DNA from: an uncultured Prevotellaceae bacterium
GTDB taxonomy: Bacteria > Bacteroidota > Bacteroidia > Bacteroidales > Bacteroidaceae
Direction of reading: 5' to 3'
DNA: 48,464 nt
Assembly (NCBI GenBank): GCA_947174565.1
Contig: CAMWJL010000005.1
Coordinates: 1 to 48,464 of the forward strand
This document shows positions 36,047-44,885 of the stretch, one piece after another (the first letter of the stretch is position 1; the number at the start of each line of letters is the position of its first letter). The position numbers were made by a program, and so were the translations under genes. The notes under the pieces were generated by a model that saw nothing but the letters and a program-made list of their open reading frames with translations, searched no databases and was not told the DNA's origin.

Positions 36047-36196
36047 ATGCTCACCGAGGACAAAGTTAAAGAATTATTTTGTATTGCAGATGACTTTTGC
36101 AGCTTTTTTGATGCCATGACAGAAAAATACACACAAACGGGGATGTCAAGTGAACATATTGAGGCTGCGGAAAACATCCCTCTGAAAGCTCCCTAA
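36047..36196 (+). pseudogene. Truncated IS982-like transposase (N-terminal stub)
   Basis: A 49-codon frame (MLTEDKVKELFCIADDFC, then SFFDAMTEKYT) matches the N-terminus typical of IS982-family transposases. The frame departs from the family after about 33 codons and stops at 36196, at the edge of the GC-rich repeat copy 3. The DDE domain is absent. It is a remnant, not a working gene. Confidence 0.68.
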
Positions 36197-36268
36197 AATC
36201 GGAGTCCCCGACTCCGACCGACCGATGTCCCCGACTCCGACCGACCGATGTCGGGGACTCCGATTTTT
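36191..36268. repeat. GC-rich palindromic repeat, copy 3
   Basis: Cores begin at 36204 and 36227 (GTCCCCGAC) and 36250 (GTCGGGGAC), again an exact 23-bp period. The left arm overlaps the stop of the transposase stub. The outer arms (AAAATCGGAG / CTCCGATTTTT) match those of copies 1 and 2. Confidence 0.92.
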
Positions 36269-36300
36269 CTCGGGATGTTGACCTGTTTTATCGACCAACA

Positions 36301-36336
36301 AAAAATGCTCTATTGCCAATGGCAATAGAGCATTTA
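36301..36336 (-). terminator. Terminator of the map-murU operon
   Basis: A perfect 15-bp stem (36304-36318 with 36322-36336) and 3-nt loop. On the minus strand it runs into TTTTTT. It lies 75 bp beyond the murU stop. Confidence 0.9.
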
Positions 36337-36410
36337 AATCTATTTTTCCGCAAAGTTCTTTATATACACATCATCAACTATCAGGAAGAACAAATGAATT
36401 ACAAGTCTTT

Positions 36411-37145
36411 CTACAAAGGGTTCAAAAAGACTTCCGCTTGGGCGATGGTGTCAAGTTTTCCTACATCAAGCAGTTGAAGCGTTGGGACAAAGTGGCATTT
36501 GATTTCCACCTTGTCACAAATGGAAAGATAAAAATCGATGATGGAGAACTTACCTTGCCATGTATCCATAAGGGGAAGAAGAGAGGGATGGAAAACTTGG
36601 ATGCCAGAGAAGGCAAACTTTTTCAGATGAGATAAATTCTCAAAGGTTTTGATGTGATGATATGGTGACTTCACCTCCCTTGTGGCGATGTTCGTCCAGC
36701 CAACAAGACGGTCAGTATCGTCGAAGAGAAGGTAACGCTGAGTATTGCGCTGAGAGACAAGAAGCGTGGTGGAGGTGGCTTCGTTGTACAGAGAAAGGAG
36801 GTCGGCATTGGAGAGTATATCAACATTGTGAACAAGGATTGGGTCATCATTAGAGAAGAGGCGTGCCGCCTTCTTTAACCCTCCCCCCGTCTCGAGGAGC
36901 ATATCGGTTTCATCGCTAAACTTAATGTCGATGCCGAAATAGTCGTTGGCTTCCACGAAGTCGATGATTTGCTGGGCGAAGTGATGGACATTGATGACGA
37001 TTTCGTTCACACCAATGCTTTTCAGTTTCTCAATGAGAATCTGTACAAGAGGTTTGCCATGGATGGACACCATTGCTTTGGGCATGGTGTCAGTGAGGGG
37101 CTTGAGGCGAGTGCCGAGACCGGCTGCAAAGATGATCGCGTTCAT
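36411..37145 (-). CDS. murU: Nucleotidyltransferase, MurU-like (MurNAc-1-P uridylyltransferase)
   Basis: 244 residues. The nucleotide-binding signature AAGLGTRLKPLTDTMPKAM is at 7-25. MurU turns MurNAc-1-phosphate and UTP into UDP-MurNAc in cell-wall recycling. VHNVDILSN supplies the metal-binding Asp. The gene overlaps by 4 bp the preceding AmgK-like kinase gene, the enzyme that makes MurNAc-1-phosphate, which supports the MurU call over a generic sugar nucleotidyltransferase. Last gene of the long minus-strand operon. Confidence 0.85.
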   Translation of the reverse strand: MNAIIFAAGLGTRLKPLTDTMPKAMVSIHGKPLVQILIEKLKSIGVNEIVINVHHFAQQIIDFVEANDYFGIDIKFSDETDMLLETGGGLKKAARLFSNDDPILVHNVDILSNADLLSLYNEATSTTLLVSQRNTQRYLLFDDTDRLVGWTNIATREVKSPYHHIKTFENLSHLKKFAFSGIQVFHPSLLPLMDTWQGKFSIIDFYLSICDKVEIKCHFVPTLQLLDVGKLDTIAQAEVFLNPL

Positions 37146-38689
37146 TTCAAGACCTGTGTAATATTTTGTTCGCGGTGGCAGAGGTGAACTTCCACATCAA
37201 ACTTCTGATGGATGTGTTCAGCAACATGTTGGGCACAATAGACAGAACGATGACGACCGCCTGTGCAACCAAATGAGATCTGCAAATGGGTGAAGCCACG
37301 TTCCTGAAAACGTGCCACATGGAAATCGACAAGCCTGTCAACACTTTCGAGGAATGTGAGGATTTCGCCATCAGCTTCGAGGAAGTCAATGACAGGTTGG
37401 TCAAGCCCCGTGAGAGGTTTGTATTCGTCATAACGACCTGGGTTGTGGGTGCTGCGACAGTCGAACACATAGCCTCCTCCGTTGCCACTTTCGTCAGCAG
37501 GAATGCCTTTCTTGAAAGAGAAAGAGAATACATTGACGACGAGGGAAGCCGCCTTCGGACTTTTAGATATTTCCCCTTCCACAGCAAGTATGCCATGAGA
37601 GATGTAAGTCGCATCGTTTTGTAAATAAGTAGCAACTTTGGCTTTCTTCTCTGCCTCCTCAACCCTACTCTTCTCCTCTTCCGCATTTAGGGCAATGAGC
37701 GAACGAGCCACCTCGGCAAGGTAAGGATACGATTTGCAAGTACCCAAGGATAGTTCCTTTTGCAAATTGCTGATGGCGAGAGGAATACTATTGGTGAAGT
37801 ATTCTTTTTCCTCCCATAAGCCACGATAGCCATACGCGCCAAGCACTTGCAGAATACGGAAAAGAACAAACAGACGAAATTTGTGGAGGAAGTCCGACTT
37901 CGACATGGGTTTGAAAGGCTGCAAAGCTGCTAAATACTCATCTATCAGCTGTTCACGCACTGCATCGGAGAACTTTGCAGATGACTGCCAAAGGAAGGAA
38001 GCCACATCGTAGTAGATAGGTCCTCTACGACCTCCTTGAAAGTCTATGAAGTAAGGACATCCATTTTTCAACATCACATTGCGCGACTGGAAGTCACGAT
38101 AGAGAAAGGTGTCTTCTTGTTCCATCATCAGGTCGTCAGCCAACCGTTCAAAGTCCTGTTGCAATCTGAACTCGTTGAACTCCACACCTTTCAGTTTAAG
38201 GAAACAATACTTAAAATAGTTGAGGTCGAACATGACGCTCATCCTATCCATTTCACGCTGAGGGAAACAATGGTTGAAGAACTTGTCCGCTGTCTGACTG
38301 ACGATGGGTTGGAACTGGAATCGTGGCAATTCACGTATGATTGCCTTCAAAACATCTAATGCCATCGCATCCAATGTTCCGTCCGCCTGACGATGCTGCG
38401 CCATAAATGAGTACAAAGATACATCACCGCAATCCTCTTGCAGATACACCATTCTATCCTCTGAAACAGCCAACACAGCAGGAACAGGCAAGTCGCCATC
38501 CCTGAAACGTTGCGCCAAGTCTATAAACGCCTCGTTTTCCTCTTTGTTCGTACCAATGACTGCTATGAGGCTTTCGCCTTCGCCTTTCACCCGAAAATAC
38601 CTACGATTGCTGCCTGCACCAGCCAAAGGAACGATGTCTTGAGGTTCACAATCTGTCAACCTCTGATATAGTTGCACGATTCTTTCCAT
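37142..38689 (-). CDS. AmgK-like sugar kinase fused to RapZ C-terminal domain
   Basis: 515 residues. Residues about 1-330 are an aminoglycoside-phosphotransferase-type kinase: LAGAGSNRRYFRV for ATP, FLYRDFQSRNVML with the catalytic Asp, and YFIDFQGGRRGPIYYDVAS. AmgK phosphorylates MurNAc and GlcNAc at C1. After a charged helical linker (EEEKSRVEEAEKKAKV), residues about 380-515 match the C-terminal domain of RapZ: NVFSFSFKKGIP, YVFDCRSTHNPGR, TGLDQPVIDFLE, FGCTGGRHRSVY and a final HRE. In E. coli that domain senses glucosamine-6-phosphate. The RapZ N-terminal ATPase is absent. Sensing of an amino-sugar signal to tune recycling is inferred. Confidence 0.88.
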   Translation of the reverse strand: MERIVQLYQRLTDCEPQDIVPLAGAGSNRRYFRVKGEGESLIAVIGTNKEENEAFIDLAQRFRDGDLPVPAVLAVSEDRMVYLQEDCGDVSLYSFMAQHRQADGTLDAMALDVLKAIIRELPRFQFQPIVSQTADKFFNHCFPQREMDRMSVMFDLNYFKYCFLKLKGVEFNEFRLQQDFERLADDLMMEQEDTFLYRDFQSRNVMLKNGCPYFIDFQGGRRGPIYYDVASFLWQSSAKFSDAVREQLIDEYLAALQPFKPMSKSDFLHKFRLFVLFRILQVLGAYGYRGLWEEKEYFTNSIPLAISNLQKELSLGTCKSYPYLAEVARSLIALNAEEEKSRVEEAEKKAKVATYLQNDATYISHGILAVEGEISKSPKAASLVVNVFSFSFKKGIPADESGNGGGYVFDCRSTHNPGRYDEYKPLTGLDQPVIDFLEADGEILTFLESVDRLVDFHVARFQERGFTHLQISFGCTGGRHRSVYCAQHVAEHIHQKFDVEVHLCHREQNITQVLK

Positions 38690-38702
38690 CCTTTTATTCT
38701 AT

Positions 38703-39902
38703 CTATTCTTTTCTATTCCAGATACTCATAACCTTGCTATAAACAGCAAGAACATTGAAGACACTGACAAGAATGAGCAATCCAACCCCGACGCACAAGG
38801 TAAGCAGAATGTTCGGAGCCTCAAAGTCGGGGAAGAAGTTCTCGAACATATCAAGATAGACCCTCCTAACCATCAGCATGATGACCACCGCCAGCAGCAA
38901 CACCAAGACGTTCAGACCTACTGCCAATGCCTGATACGGGAACGAAACTTTAGTCGGTGAATAACCAATAAGCAACAAATTCTCGAGCTTCGAGCTATTC
39001 TTCTGCACGAGGAGGAACACGCTGAGCATCAGGATGTAGAAGGAAAGGATGCTGATGACCACACCTACCACCATGACGATGCTGACGATGACACGCAACA
39101 TAAAAGTGGTCTTCGAAGCGTCCAGTTTCTCTTCATCGGTCTCATAGTCGTGGTCTTGCAAATAGGACGTAATGCGTTCATCTGTAGGATTTTCCACCTC
39201 CATGATGAGGCGTGTAGGTTCTTTCACTGCCGCCTGACTGGCATACCGTTCATTAGCCCACCGCATAAACGCCTCAGGCACAAGGATGGTGTTCAAGCGC
39301 GAAGAGAAACCCACGATGCGACCTTCAAACTCATCGTTTTGCCCGTTGCCTCCGATAATAACCTTCAAATTCATCGCCCCCAAAATGCCTTCACTGAGTT
39401 TAGGAAGCCCTTTGCCTTGTGCATACCCAAAGTTATATAGGTCGAGGTAGTTCTTGGGCAAGATAATCGGAATCTCATCCTCGCCAGCACTATACTCCCA
39501 AGCCTCACTTTTCACGTCAACAAACTCGTCAGGCACACTCTCAAAGAACATGTCTGTGGAGAAACTTACAAATCCCTCCACATCAAATCGTGCCCGCACA
39601 TTGAACGAACTGGACGTGAACGCCCCTACTCGCTCCGCAAAACCTGCTGCCTTCAAGTCTTCAACATCTTCAGCCGTGAACGTCTGTTGCGCCCCTGTCA
39701 ATCCAGACAACGCACCAATCTTTTTATTGACAATCAGATAGTCAGCCTTCATGAAGCTGTCCTCTTGATCGATTGCTTGATAATCCTTGTAGAACTGTAC
39801 ACCCAACAAGATGATGACCACACCTACAAGGTTCGCAAAGAAGAAGCCTACAAATTGCGGAATGCTAATATGCTGACGTAATAGTTTCCAAACCAGTTTC
39901 AT
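38703..39902 (-). CDS. FtsX-like ABC transporter permease
   Basis: 399 residues with the MacB/FtsX topology: TM1 at about 17-40, a periplasmic domain of about 220 residues, then three TM helices at about 270-298, 320-345 and 368-392. The segment KNSSKLENLLLIGYSPTKV between TM2 and TM3 is the usual cytoplasmic coupling region. The partner ATPase is 81 bp upstream. These systems move lipoproteins or transmit force to periplasmic enzymes and do not import solutes. Nearby DUF4836 lipoprotein may be a partner. Confidence 0.82.
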   Translation of the reverse strand: MKLVWKLLRQHISIPQFVGFFFANLVGVVIILLGVQFYKDYQAIDQEDSFMKADYLIVNKKIGALSGLTGAQQTFTAEDVEDLKAAGFAERVGAFTSSSFNVRARFDVEGFVSFSTDMFFESVPDEFVDVKSEAWEYSAGEDEIPIILPKNYLDLYNFGYAQGKGLPKLSEGILGAMNLKVIIGGNGQNDEFEGRIVGFSSRLNTILVPEAFMRWANERYASQAAVKEPTRLIMEVENPTDERITSYLQDHDYETDEEKLDASKTTFMLRVIVSIVMVVGVVISILSFYILMLSVFLLVQKNSSKLENLLLIGYSPTKVSFPYQALAVGLNVLVLLLAVVIMLMVRRVYLDMFENFFPDFEAPNILLTLCVGVGLLILVSVFNVLAVYSKVMSIWNRKE

Positions 39903-39983
39903 TGTACGTTAAGAGTTTGAATGAGAAGTAAGAGAAAGCCTGGTCGTAAGGTGAAGTTTCCTCTTATCACTCACGACCTGTTT

Positions 39984-40628
39984 TTATAAGTTAAACACTT
40001 GATCATACGCCAATTCGATATGTTTGCCGATGCTGGTGGCAATGATGCTCGCCCCCTGCTTCTTTGCCTCAGCTGTCATGATTTGCCCCATGATGACCGC
40101 ATTGGTGTCGTCAAGATGACTAATAGGCTCATCCACAAAAAGGAAATCGAATGGTTGACACAATGCACGGATGAGTGCTACACGCTGCTGTTGCCCGAAC
40201 GACATACGCCCCAATTTGGCATTGAGTTTGTCCGTAATGCCCAACATTTCAAACCATGTTTGAATTTGTTCCTTTGTCTGCTGTCCTGTCAGTTTGTTCT
40301 TAATTTCCACATTCTCCCAAGCTGTGAGTTCGGGAAACATGCGCAGTTCCTGCCACAGCAAAGCAAAGTGATGTTGACGAATATCCGTCCATTGCGCCAC
40401 TGAATACTGGCTGACATCTTCACCATCAAACAGAATCTGTCCCTGATAGTCATGTCGATAGCCATAAATATAGCTGCACAAGGACGATTTTCCCGTGCCC
40501 GAATTGGCTTCCACCAAATAGAGTTTCTCCCTTTCAAACGTAACCTCCCGATTCCAGATGTCGCTCACGATGTCGGTTCGCCCCTGAAACACACAAGGTA
40601 ACGTATGGCTCAGTTGTATCTTCTTCAT
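39984..40628 (-). CDS. ABC transporter ATP-binding protein with altered motifs
   Basis: 214 residues. Walker A reads EANSGTGKSSL (first Gly replaced by Ala), the signature is MSFGQQQRVAL in place of LSGGQ, and Walker B is FDFLFVDEPISHLD with the catalytic Glu present. The switch (H-loop) His expected in an ATHD-type motif is Ser (IIATSIGKH). Q-loop LLWQELRMF is present. So ATP binding is likely but hydrolysis may be slow. It pairs with the FtsX-like permease and follows the DUF4836 gene by 7 bp. Confidence 0.85.
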   Translation of the reverse strand: MKKIQLSHTLPCVFQGRTDIVSDIWNREVTFEREKLYLVEANSGTGKSSLCSYIYGYRHDYQGQILFDGEDVSQYSVAQWTDIRQHHFALLWQELRMFPELTAWENVEIKNKLTGQQTKEQIQTWFEMLGITDKLNAKLGRMSFGQQQRVALIRALCQPFDFLFVDEPISHLDDTNAVIMGQIMTAEAKKQGASIIATSIGKHIELAYDQVFNL

Positions 40629-40635
40629 ACAAAGC

Positions 40636-42111
40636 TTAGAACAATTGTTTCAAGAAATTCTCGTTGTCATTCTGTAGTTCCAACGTCAACGTCATCTCGT
40701 TGGCAGAAGAAACCGTCACCACAAGAGTCTTCATGACCTTCATCAACTTTTCCTCCATTATCATCCCACCACTATGACATTTCAGTCCCTCTTTCACCAT
40801 AGATGCCAAGTTAATGTATCCAAAGAACTTGCTCTCCTTCATCTGTTTGGCGTATGGTTTAAGGAGATTTTCCTTCTCCGTATATTGACGCTCAGCCGCG
40901 GCTGTCGCCATGAAAAGGTTCTGTTTCTCCACACCCCACACATAGGACTTTTCCTCTATGTTGAGCTGATACATATCCTTAGACAGTGTCGTCATGGTAA
41001 TGCCATAGTCCTTCATGCTACTCCTCCAATAATCAACGTCTTCAAGGAAGTCTGTGTTCTTCAGTTCTGCATAAGCCACACATTCGGGTTGGCGACAATC
41101 CTTCTGAAGTTCCACAGCGATGTCACCATCCACAGCTTTCAGCATCTGCTCAATGTCAATGGCACGTTCCATCATGAAAAGCATCTCCTTGCAAGTTGGG
41201 ATTCCTTTCAGACGTTCGAGCAACCACTCACCTTTCACATTGGCACAAAACCACATCAACATCTTGTCTGATACCTTATTGATGAACTCGCCATCTATCT
41301 CATCCCAATTATCATCTGCGCCATCAATGATTTCATTGGCTTCATCAGTCTTTCCCATCACACGGGCTTTGAGTAAAGCCTTGCCGTCATCCTCAAAAGT
41401 CAAACCAACTACGACATCCACCTCTGTGGGATTCAGTTTCTCAGGTAACACCAACATAAGAGGAGTCATAACTTCTTGGGGCAACGAAGCAACATTCAAA
41501 TAGAGAGCCACATCGCCATTCACATCGTTCAAACGACTATACGCCTCTGTATTGACGAAACTGTCGTCCTCCTTTTGGTTCATCAAATCACGCGCCAAAC
41601 GACTGACGGTTGTCCCACTACGTCCCTTTAGCGATGCCATGAGCAGACATGCCGTACCATCATAGGAATAAGAGATTTCATTAAACAAAGTTCCACACAT
41701 CATCCCATCTTTCTCCACTGGCTTCGTAGCAATGCCTTGCTTCTGCAAGCTTTGGAAGAATTTACCCAAGTCATTTTTATTGCTGACTTTTATTGTGATT
41801 CCACCCAGTTCATTGTTTACCAAGAAGATGTAAGCAGGCATTCCAAAGTCCAGTCCCATGGCAGAAGGGTCTTCCATATATGCTTTCATCTTCTTCGTGT
41901 CTTCCTTCTTCACAGCAATCGACAGAGCCTGTTCCAGCGTCTTCATCGTCTCCGAATGCTGGAAATCAGCCTTCTTGAACATGCTGCCCAAATCCACTTT
42001 CATCACCAGCGACGCATTGGCAGGAATGACCTTCTGATAATCCATATTGGTACAGGAACACAGGACAGCCACCACCAATAACAACATAAAAACAAAACGA
42101 ATCTTTTTCAT
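40636..42111 (-). CDS. DUF4836 family lipoprotein
   Basis: 491 residues; lipobox VLCSC (Cys20). The opening NMDYQKVIPANASLVMKVDL and the repeated two-part structure (substructures around YIFLVNNELGGITIKV and MLFMMERAIDIEQMLKAVDG) fit DUF4836, a Bacteroidetes family of unknown function. No acidic surface-export signal follows the Cys, so a periplasm-facing position is likely. It sits between rsmE and the ABC ATPase gene in a tightly packed operon. Confidence 0.8.
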   Translation of the reverse strand: MKKIRFVFMLLLVVAVLCSCTNMDYQKVIPANASLVMKVDLGSMFKKADFQHSETMKTLEQALSIAVKKEDTKKMKAYMEDPSAMGLDFGMPAYIFLVNNELGGITIKVSNKNDLGKFFQSLQKQGIATKPVEKDGMMCGTLFNEISYSYDGTACLLMASLKGRSGTTVSRLARDLMNQKEDDSFVNTEAYSRLNDVNGDVALYLNVASLPQEVMTPLMLVLPEKLNPTEVDVVVGLTFEDDGKALLKARVMGKTDEANEIIDGADDNWDEIDGEFINKVSDKMLMWFCANVKGEWLLERLKGIPTCKEMLFMMERAIDIEQMLKAVDGDIAVELQKDCRQPECVAYAELKNTDFLEDVDYWRSSMKDYGITMTTLSKDMYQLNIEEKSYVWGVEKQNLFMATAAAERQYTEKENLLKPYAKQMKESKFFGYINLASMVKEGLKCHSGGMIMEEKLMKVMKTLVVTVSSANEMTLTLELQNDNENFLKQLF

Positions 42112-42134
42112 GCTTTTGTGATTGATTAGGTTTA

Positions 42135-42878
42135 TTATTGATTGACCAAGTTCATGATATGTACAGCCACTAACGCCGCCGTCTCCGTTCGCAAACGGCT
42201 CTTTCCCAATGTGACACTCTGGAATCCCATGGACTCCGCAAGTTTCACCTCTTCCATGGAAAAGTCACCCTCAGGTCCTACCAACACCAACGCATCTTCC
42301 CCATGCTTAATGGCATCCTTCAATGCCACCTTCTCGCCAATCTCTTCCTCTTCGTAACAATGGCAAATGAACTTCTGCATTGACTTGCCATTCGTCTTCT
42401 CCCGTTTCTCCATCTCCAGCAAGAAAGCCTTAAAATCCTGCATTTCATTCAATACAGGCTTCCATGCCTTGTGACTCTGCTTCATGGCAGACACCAAAAT
42501 TTTCTCTATGCGTTCCGTCTTGATGACAGTTCTTTCCGACCACCGACACTTCAAGAAAGTCAGTTCGTCAAAACCTATCTCAGTGGCTTTCTCGGCAAGC
42601 CACTCCGTTCTGTCCATGTTCTTCGTCGGTGCCATTGCCAAATGCAACAATGGTTGCCATTGTCGCTCTTGGGGCAACGTCTCCTCTATTCGATACAGAC
42701 AACGTTTTTTCGTCGCCTCGGCCACAACCGCACGATAGAACGTCCCTTCCCCATCCATCAACATCATCTCATCGCCCATTTCCATGCGTAAAACACGGAC
42801 AGCATGTTGCACCTCCTCCTCGGGAAGCTCACACACGCTGGATGCGTCGGGAACATAGAAGAAACGAATCTCTTTCAT
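42135..42878 (-). CDS. rsmE: 16S rRNA m3U1498 methyltransferase RsmE
   Basis: SPOUT methyltransferase, 247 residues. N-terminal PUA-like domain (EEVQHAVRVLRMEMGDEM), then the trefoil-knot domain with ATEIGFDELTFLKCRWSE, LVGPEGDFSMEEV and the C-terminal LGKSRLRTETAALVAVHIM, the SAM-binding knot. Second-third gene of the map-tsaD-rsmE stretch; all three touch translation. Confidence 0.95.
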   Translation of the reverse strand: MKEIRFFYVPDASSVCELPEEEVQHAVRVLRMEMGDEMMLMDGEGTFYRAVVAEATKKRCLYRIEETLPQERQWQPLLHLAMAPTKNMDRTEWLAEKATEIGFDELTFLKCRWSERTVIKTERIEKILVSAMKQSHKAWKPVLNEMQDFKAFLLEMEKREKTNGKSMQKFICHCYEEEEIGEKVALKDAIKHGEDALVLVGPEGDFSMEEVKLAESMGFQSVTLGKSRLRTETAALVAVHIMNLVNQ

Positions 42879-42914
42879 TGAGCAATAACGAGTTAGACCT
42901 TCGGATGGAGACCA

Positions 42915-43940
42915 TCACCCAACATGCAAGTTGGTTACTCTTGCGTATGCAGGCAGGTCAATGGAAGCAAAATCCTTGTCGAGGTACTTGAAGTAGCCCG
43001 TGATGCCAATCATAGCAGCATTGTCGGTGGTGTAAGAAAACTTCGGGATGAAGATTTTCCAATGATAACGCTTGGCATGGTCACGGAACGCATTGCGGAG
43101 TCCGTTGTTGGCACTTACGCCACCAGCCACCGCCACCTGTTTGATGCCCGTGTCTTTCACTGCCTTACGCAGTTTCTTCATCAGAATATCCACAATAGTC
43201 TTCTCCAACGAAGCCGCCAAGTCCTCTTTATGATGTTCGATGAAATCAGGGTCATCCTTCATCCAATCCCGCAAACGATAGAGAAACGAAGTCTTCAACC
43301 CCGAGAAACTGTAGTCGTAACCAGCAATATCGGGTTTTGAGAACTCAAACGCCTCTGGATTTCCTTGACGCGCCAGTTTGTCAATGATAGGACCACCAGG
43401 ATAGCCAAGCCCCATCACTTTCGAGCACTTGTCAATCGCTTCACCTGCAGCATCATCAATAGTCTGTCCCAAAATCTCCATGTCCTTATAAGAATTGACC
43501 TTCACGATTTGGCTGTTGCCACCACTGACAAGCAAGCACAGATACGGGAATGTAGGCAGGTCGTGGTCATCTTCATTCTCTCTGATAAAATGCGCCAACA
43601 CATGCCCCTGCAAGTGGTTCACATCTATCATCGGAATGCCCAAACTCCGCGCAAAGCCTTTGGCGAAACAGACACCCACCAAGAGGCTGCCCATCAAACC
43701 AGGTCCTCGTGTGAATGCCACAGCATCAAGGTTCTCCTTCGTGATGCCAGCCCGCTTGATGGCAGCATCCACCACAGGTACAATGTTCTGCTGATGGGCA
43801 CGACTTGCCAACTCTGGCACCACGCCCCCATACTCCTCATGCACAGCCTGTGAAGCAGTTACATTACTCAGCAAGATGCCGTCTCGCAACACTGCTGCAC
43901 TCGTATCATCGCACGAACTTTCTATCGCAAGTATATACAT
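42915..43940 (-). CDS. tsaD: tRNA N6-threonylcarbamoyladenosine transferase TsaD
   Basis: Transfers the threonylcarbamoyl group to A37 of ANN-reading tRNAs. 341 residues of the Kae1/TsaD ASKHA fold. Metal ligands: His pair in VNHLQGHVLAH, Asp in SYTTDNAAM. LAIESSCDDT carries the family signature with Asp in place of the common Glu. VSGGNSQIV and GYPGGPIIDKLA are typical. 36 bp upstream of rsmE, 21 bp after map. Confidence 0.97.
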   Translation of the reverse strand: MYILAIESSCDDTSAAVLRDGILLSNVTASQAVHEEYGGVVPELASRAHQQNIVPVVDAAIKRAGITKENLDAVAFTRGPGLMGSLLVGVCFAKGFARSLGIPMIDVNHLQGHVLAHFIRENEDDHDLPTFPYLCLLVSGGNSQIVKVNSYKDMEILGQTIDDAAGEAIDKCSKVMGLGYPGGPIIDKLARQGNPEAFEFSKPDIAGYDYSFSGLKTSFLYRLRDWMKDDPDFIEHHKEDLAASLEKTIVDILMKKLRKAVKDTGIKQVAVAGGVSANNGLRNAFRDHAKRYHWKIFIPKFSYTTDNAAMIGITGYFKYLDKDFASIDLPAYARVTNLHVG

Positions 43941-43961
43941 CCCTCTACTTCCTTAATGTCG

Positions 43962-44825
43962 CTAATAAGTCAGTATTTCCAATCCCTCCTCGGTCATCAG
44001 ATAAGTGTGTTCCCACTGCGCCGAGTCGCTTTCATCTTCCGTCACCACCGTCCATTCATCCTCGCTATCCACAAACACCTGCCAACCACCAGCATTGATC
44101 ATCGGTTCGATGGTGAACACCATGCCTGGCACCAGCAACATACCCGTGCCCTTCTTGCCCCAATGCTCCATATCAGGATCTTCGTGAAACGCATTGCCCA
44201 CACCATGACCACACAGGTCACGCACCACAGTGTAACCATTCTTATGGGCATGCTTCGTCACAGCAGCCGCTTGGTCACCCACAAAAGTAAAGGGTTTGCA
44301 AGCTTCAGCACCAATCTCCATGCACTCCTTGGCCACCTGCACCAAACGCTCACGTTCAGGTGTAGTCTTGCCTATGATGAACATACGGCTGGCATCGGCG
44401 AAATAGCCATCCACAATCGTCGTGCAATCCACATTGATAATATCGCCCTCCTCCAAGATTTCCTCGGCATCAGGAATGCCGTGACACACAACCTCGTTGA
44501 TGCTGGTGCAACAACTTTTTGGAAAACCTTCATAATTGAGCGGTGCAGGAATGCCACCATGCTTAGTGGTGAAGTCATACACAAGCTGGTCAATCTCCAA
44601 TGTTGACATGCCCTCTCGAATCTTCTCTTGCACAAGGTCAAGCACCGCCGTATTAAGCACTCCAGCCTTGCGGATGCCCTCTATCTGTTCAGGGGTTTTA
44701 ATCAGTTCGCGTGTAGGCACAAGATGACCCTTGTTCTGGAAATACAGAATCTTCTTGTCCAGCTCCGTCAGCGGCTGTCCGCTCTTCACATGCCAGTTTC
44801 TTGGATTTTTCTTCAACAATCCCAT
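43962..44825 (-). CDS. map: Methionine aminopeptidase type I
   Basis: Removes N-terminal Met from new proteins. 287 residues. Metal ligands are all visible: Asp in INVDCTT, Asp in YFADASR, His in CGHGVG, Glu in TIEPM and Glu in QWEHT. An N-terminal extension of about 40 residues before EQIEGIRKAG is common in Bacteroidetes, from memory. It is the first gene of the minus-strand operon that runs to murU (small gaps of 7-81 bp, no internal terminator seen). Confidence 0.96.
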   Translation of the reverse strand: MGLLKKNPRNWHVKSGQPLTELDKKILYFQNKGHLVPTRELIKTPEQIEGIRKAGVLNTAVLDLVQEKIREGMSTLEIDQLVYDFTTKHGGIPAPLNYEGFPKSCCTSINEVVCHGIPDAEEILEEGDIINVDCTTIVDGYFADASRMFIIGKTTPERERLVQVAKECMEIGAEACKPFTFVGDQAAAVTKHAHKNGYTVVRDLCGHGVGNAFHEDPDMEHWGKKGTGMLLVPGMVFTIEPMINAGGWQVFVDSEDEWTVVTEDESDSAQWEHTYLMTEEGLEILTY

Positions 44826-44854
44826 TGCTTATGTTTCTTTTCTCTGATTTAGTT

Positions 44855-44863
44855 GCAAAGGTA
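44855..44863 (-). promoter_or_regulatory. -7 element of the map operon
   Basis: Minus strand TACCTTTGC, 30 bp before the map start. Its -33 region falls on the -7 element of the divergent gene. A CAAA at 44887-44890 would give a 23-bp spacer. Confidence 0.65.
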
Positions 44864-44876
44864 CAACTTTTTTCTC

Positions 44877-44885
44877 TATCTTTGC
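44877..44885 (+). promoter_or_regulatory. -7 element of the DUF4738 gene
   Basis: TATCTTTGC, 30 bp before the ATG at 44915. TTG at 44853-44855 is the matching -33 box with a 21-bp spacer, and it overlaps the -7 box of the map promoter. Confidence 0.68.

Noticed and set aside
36060..36068. Promoter for the GH43-GH16 gene inside the transposase stub
   Set aside because: A minus-strand TAACTTTGT is present but no -33 match is found at 19-21 bp; it lies in coding-derived sequence and may be chance.
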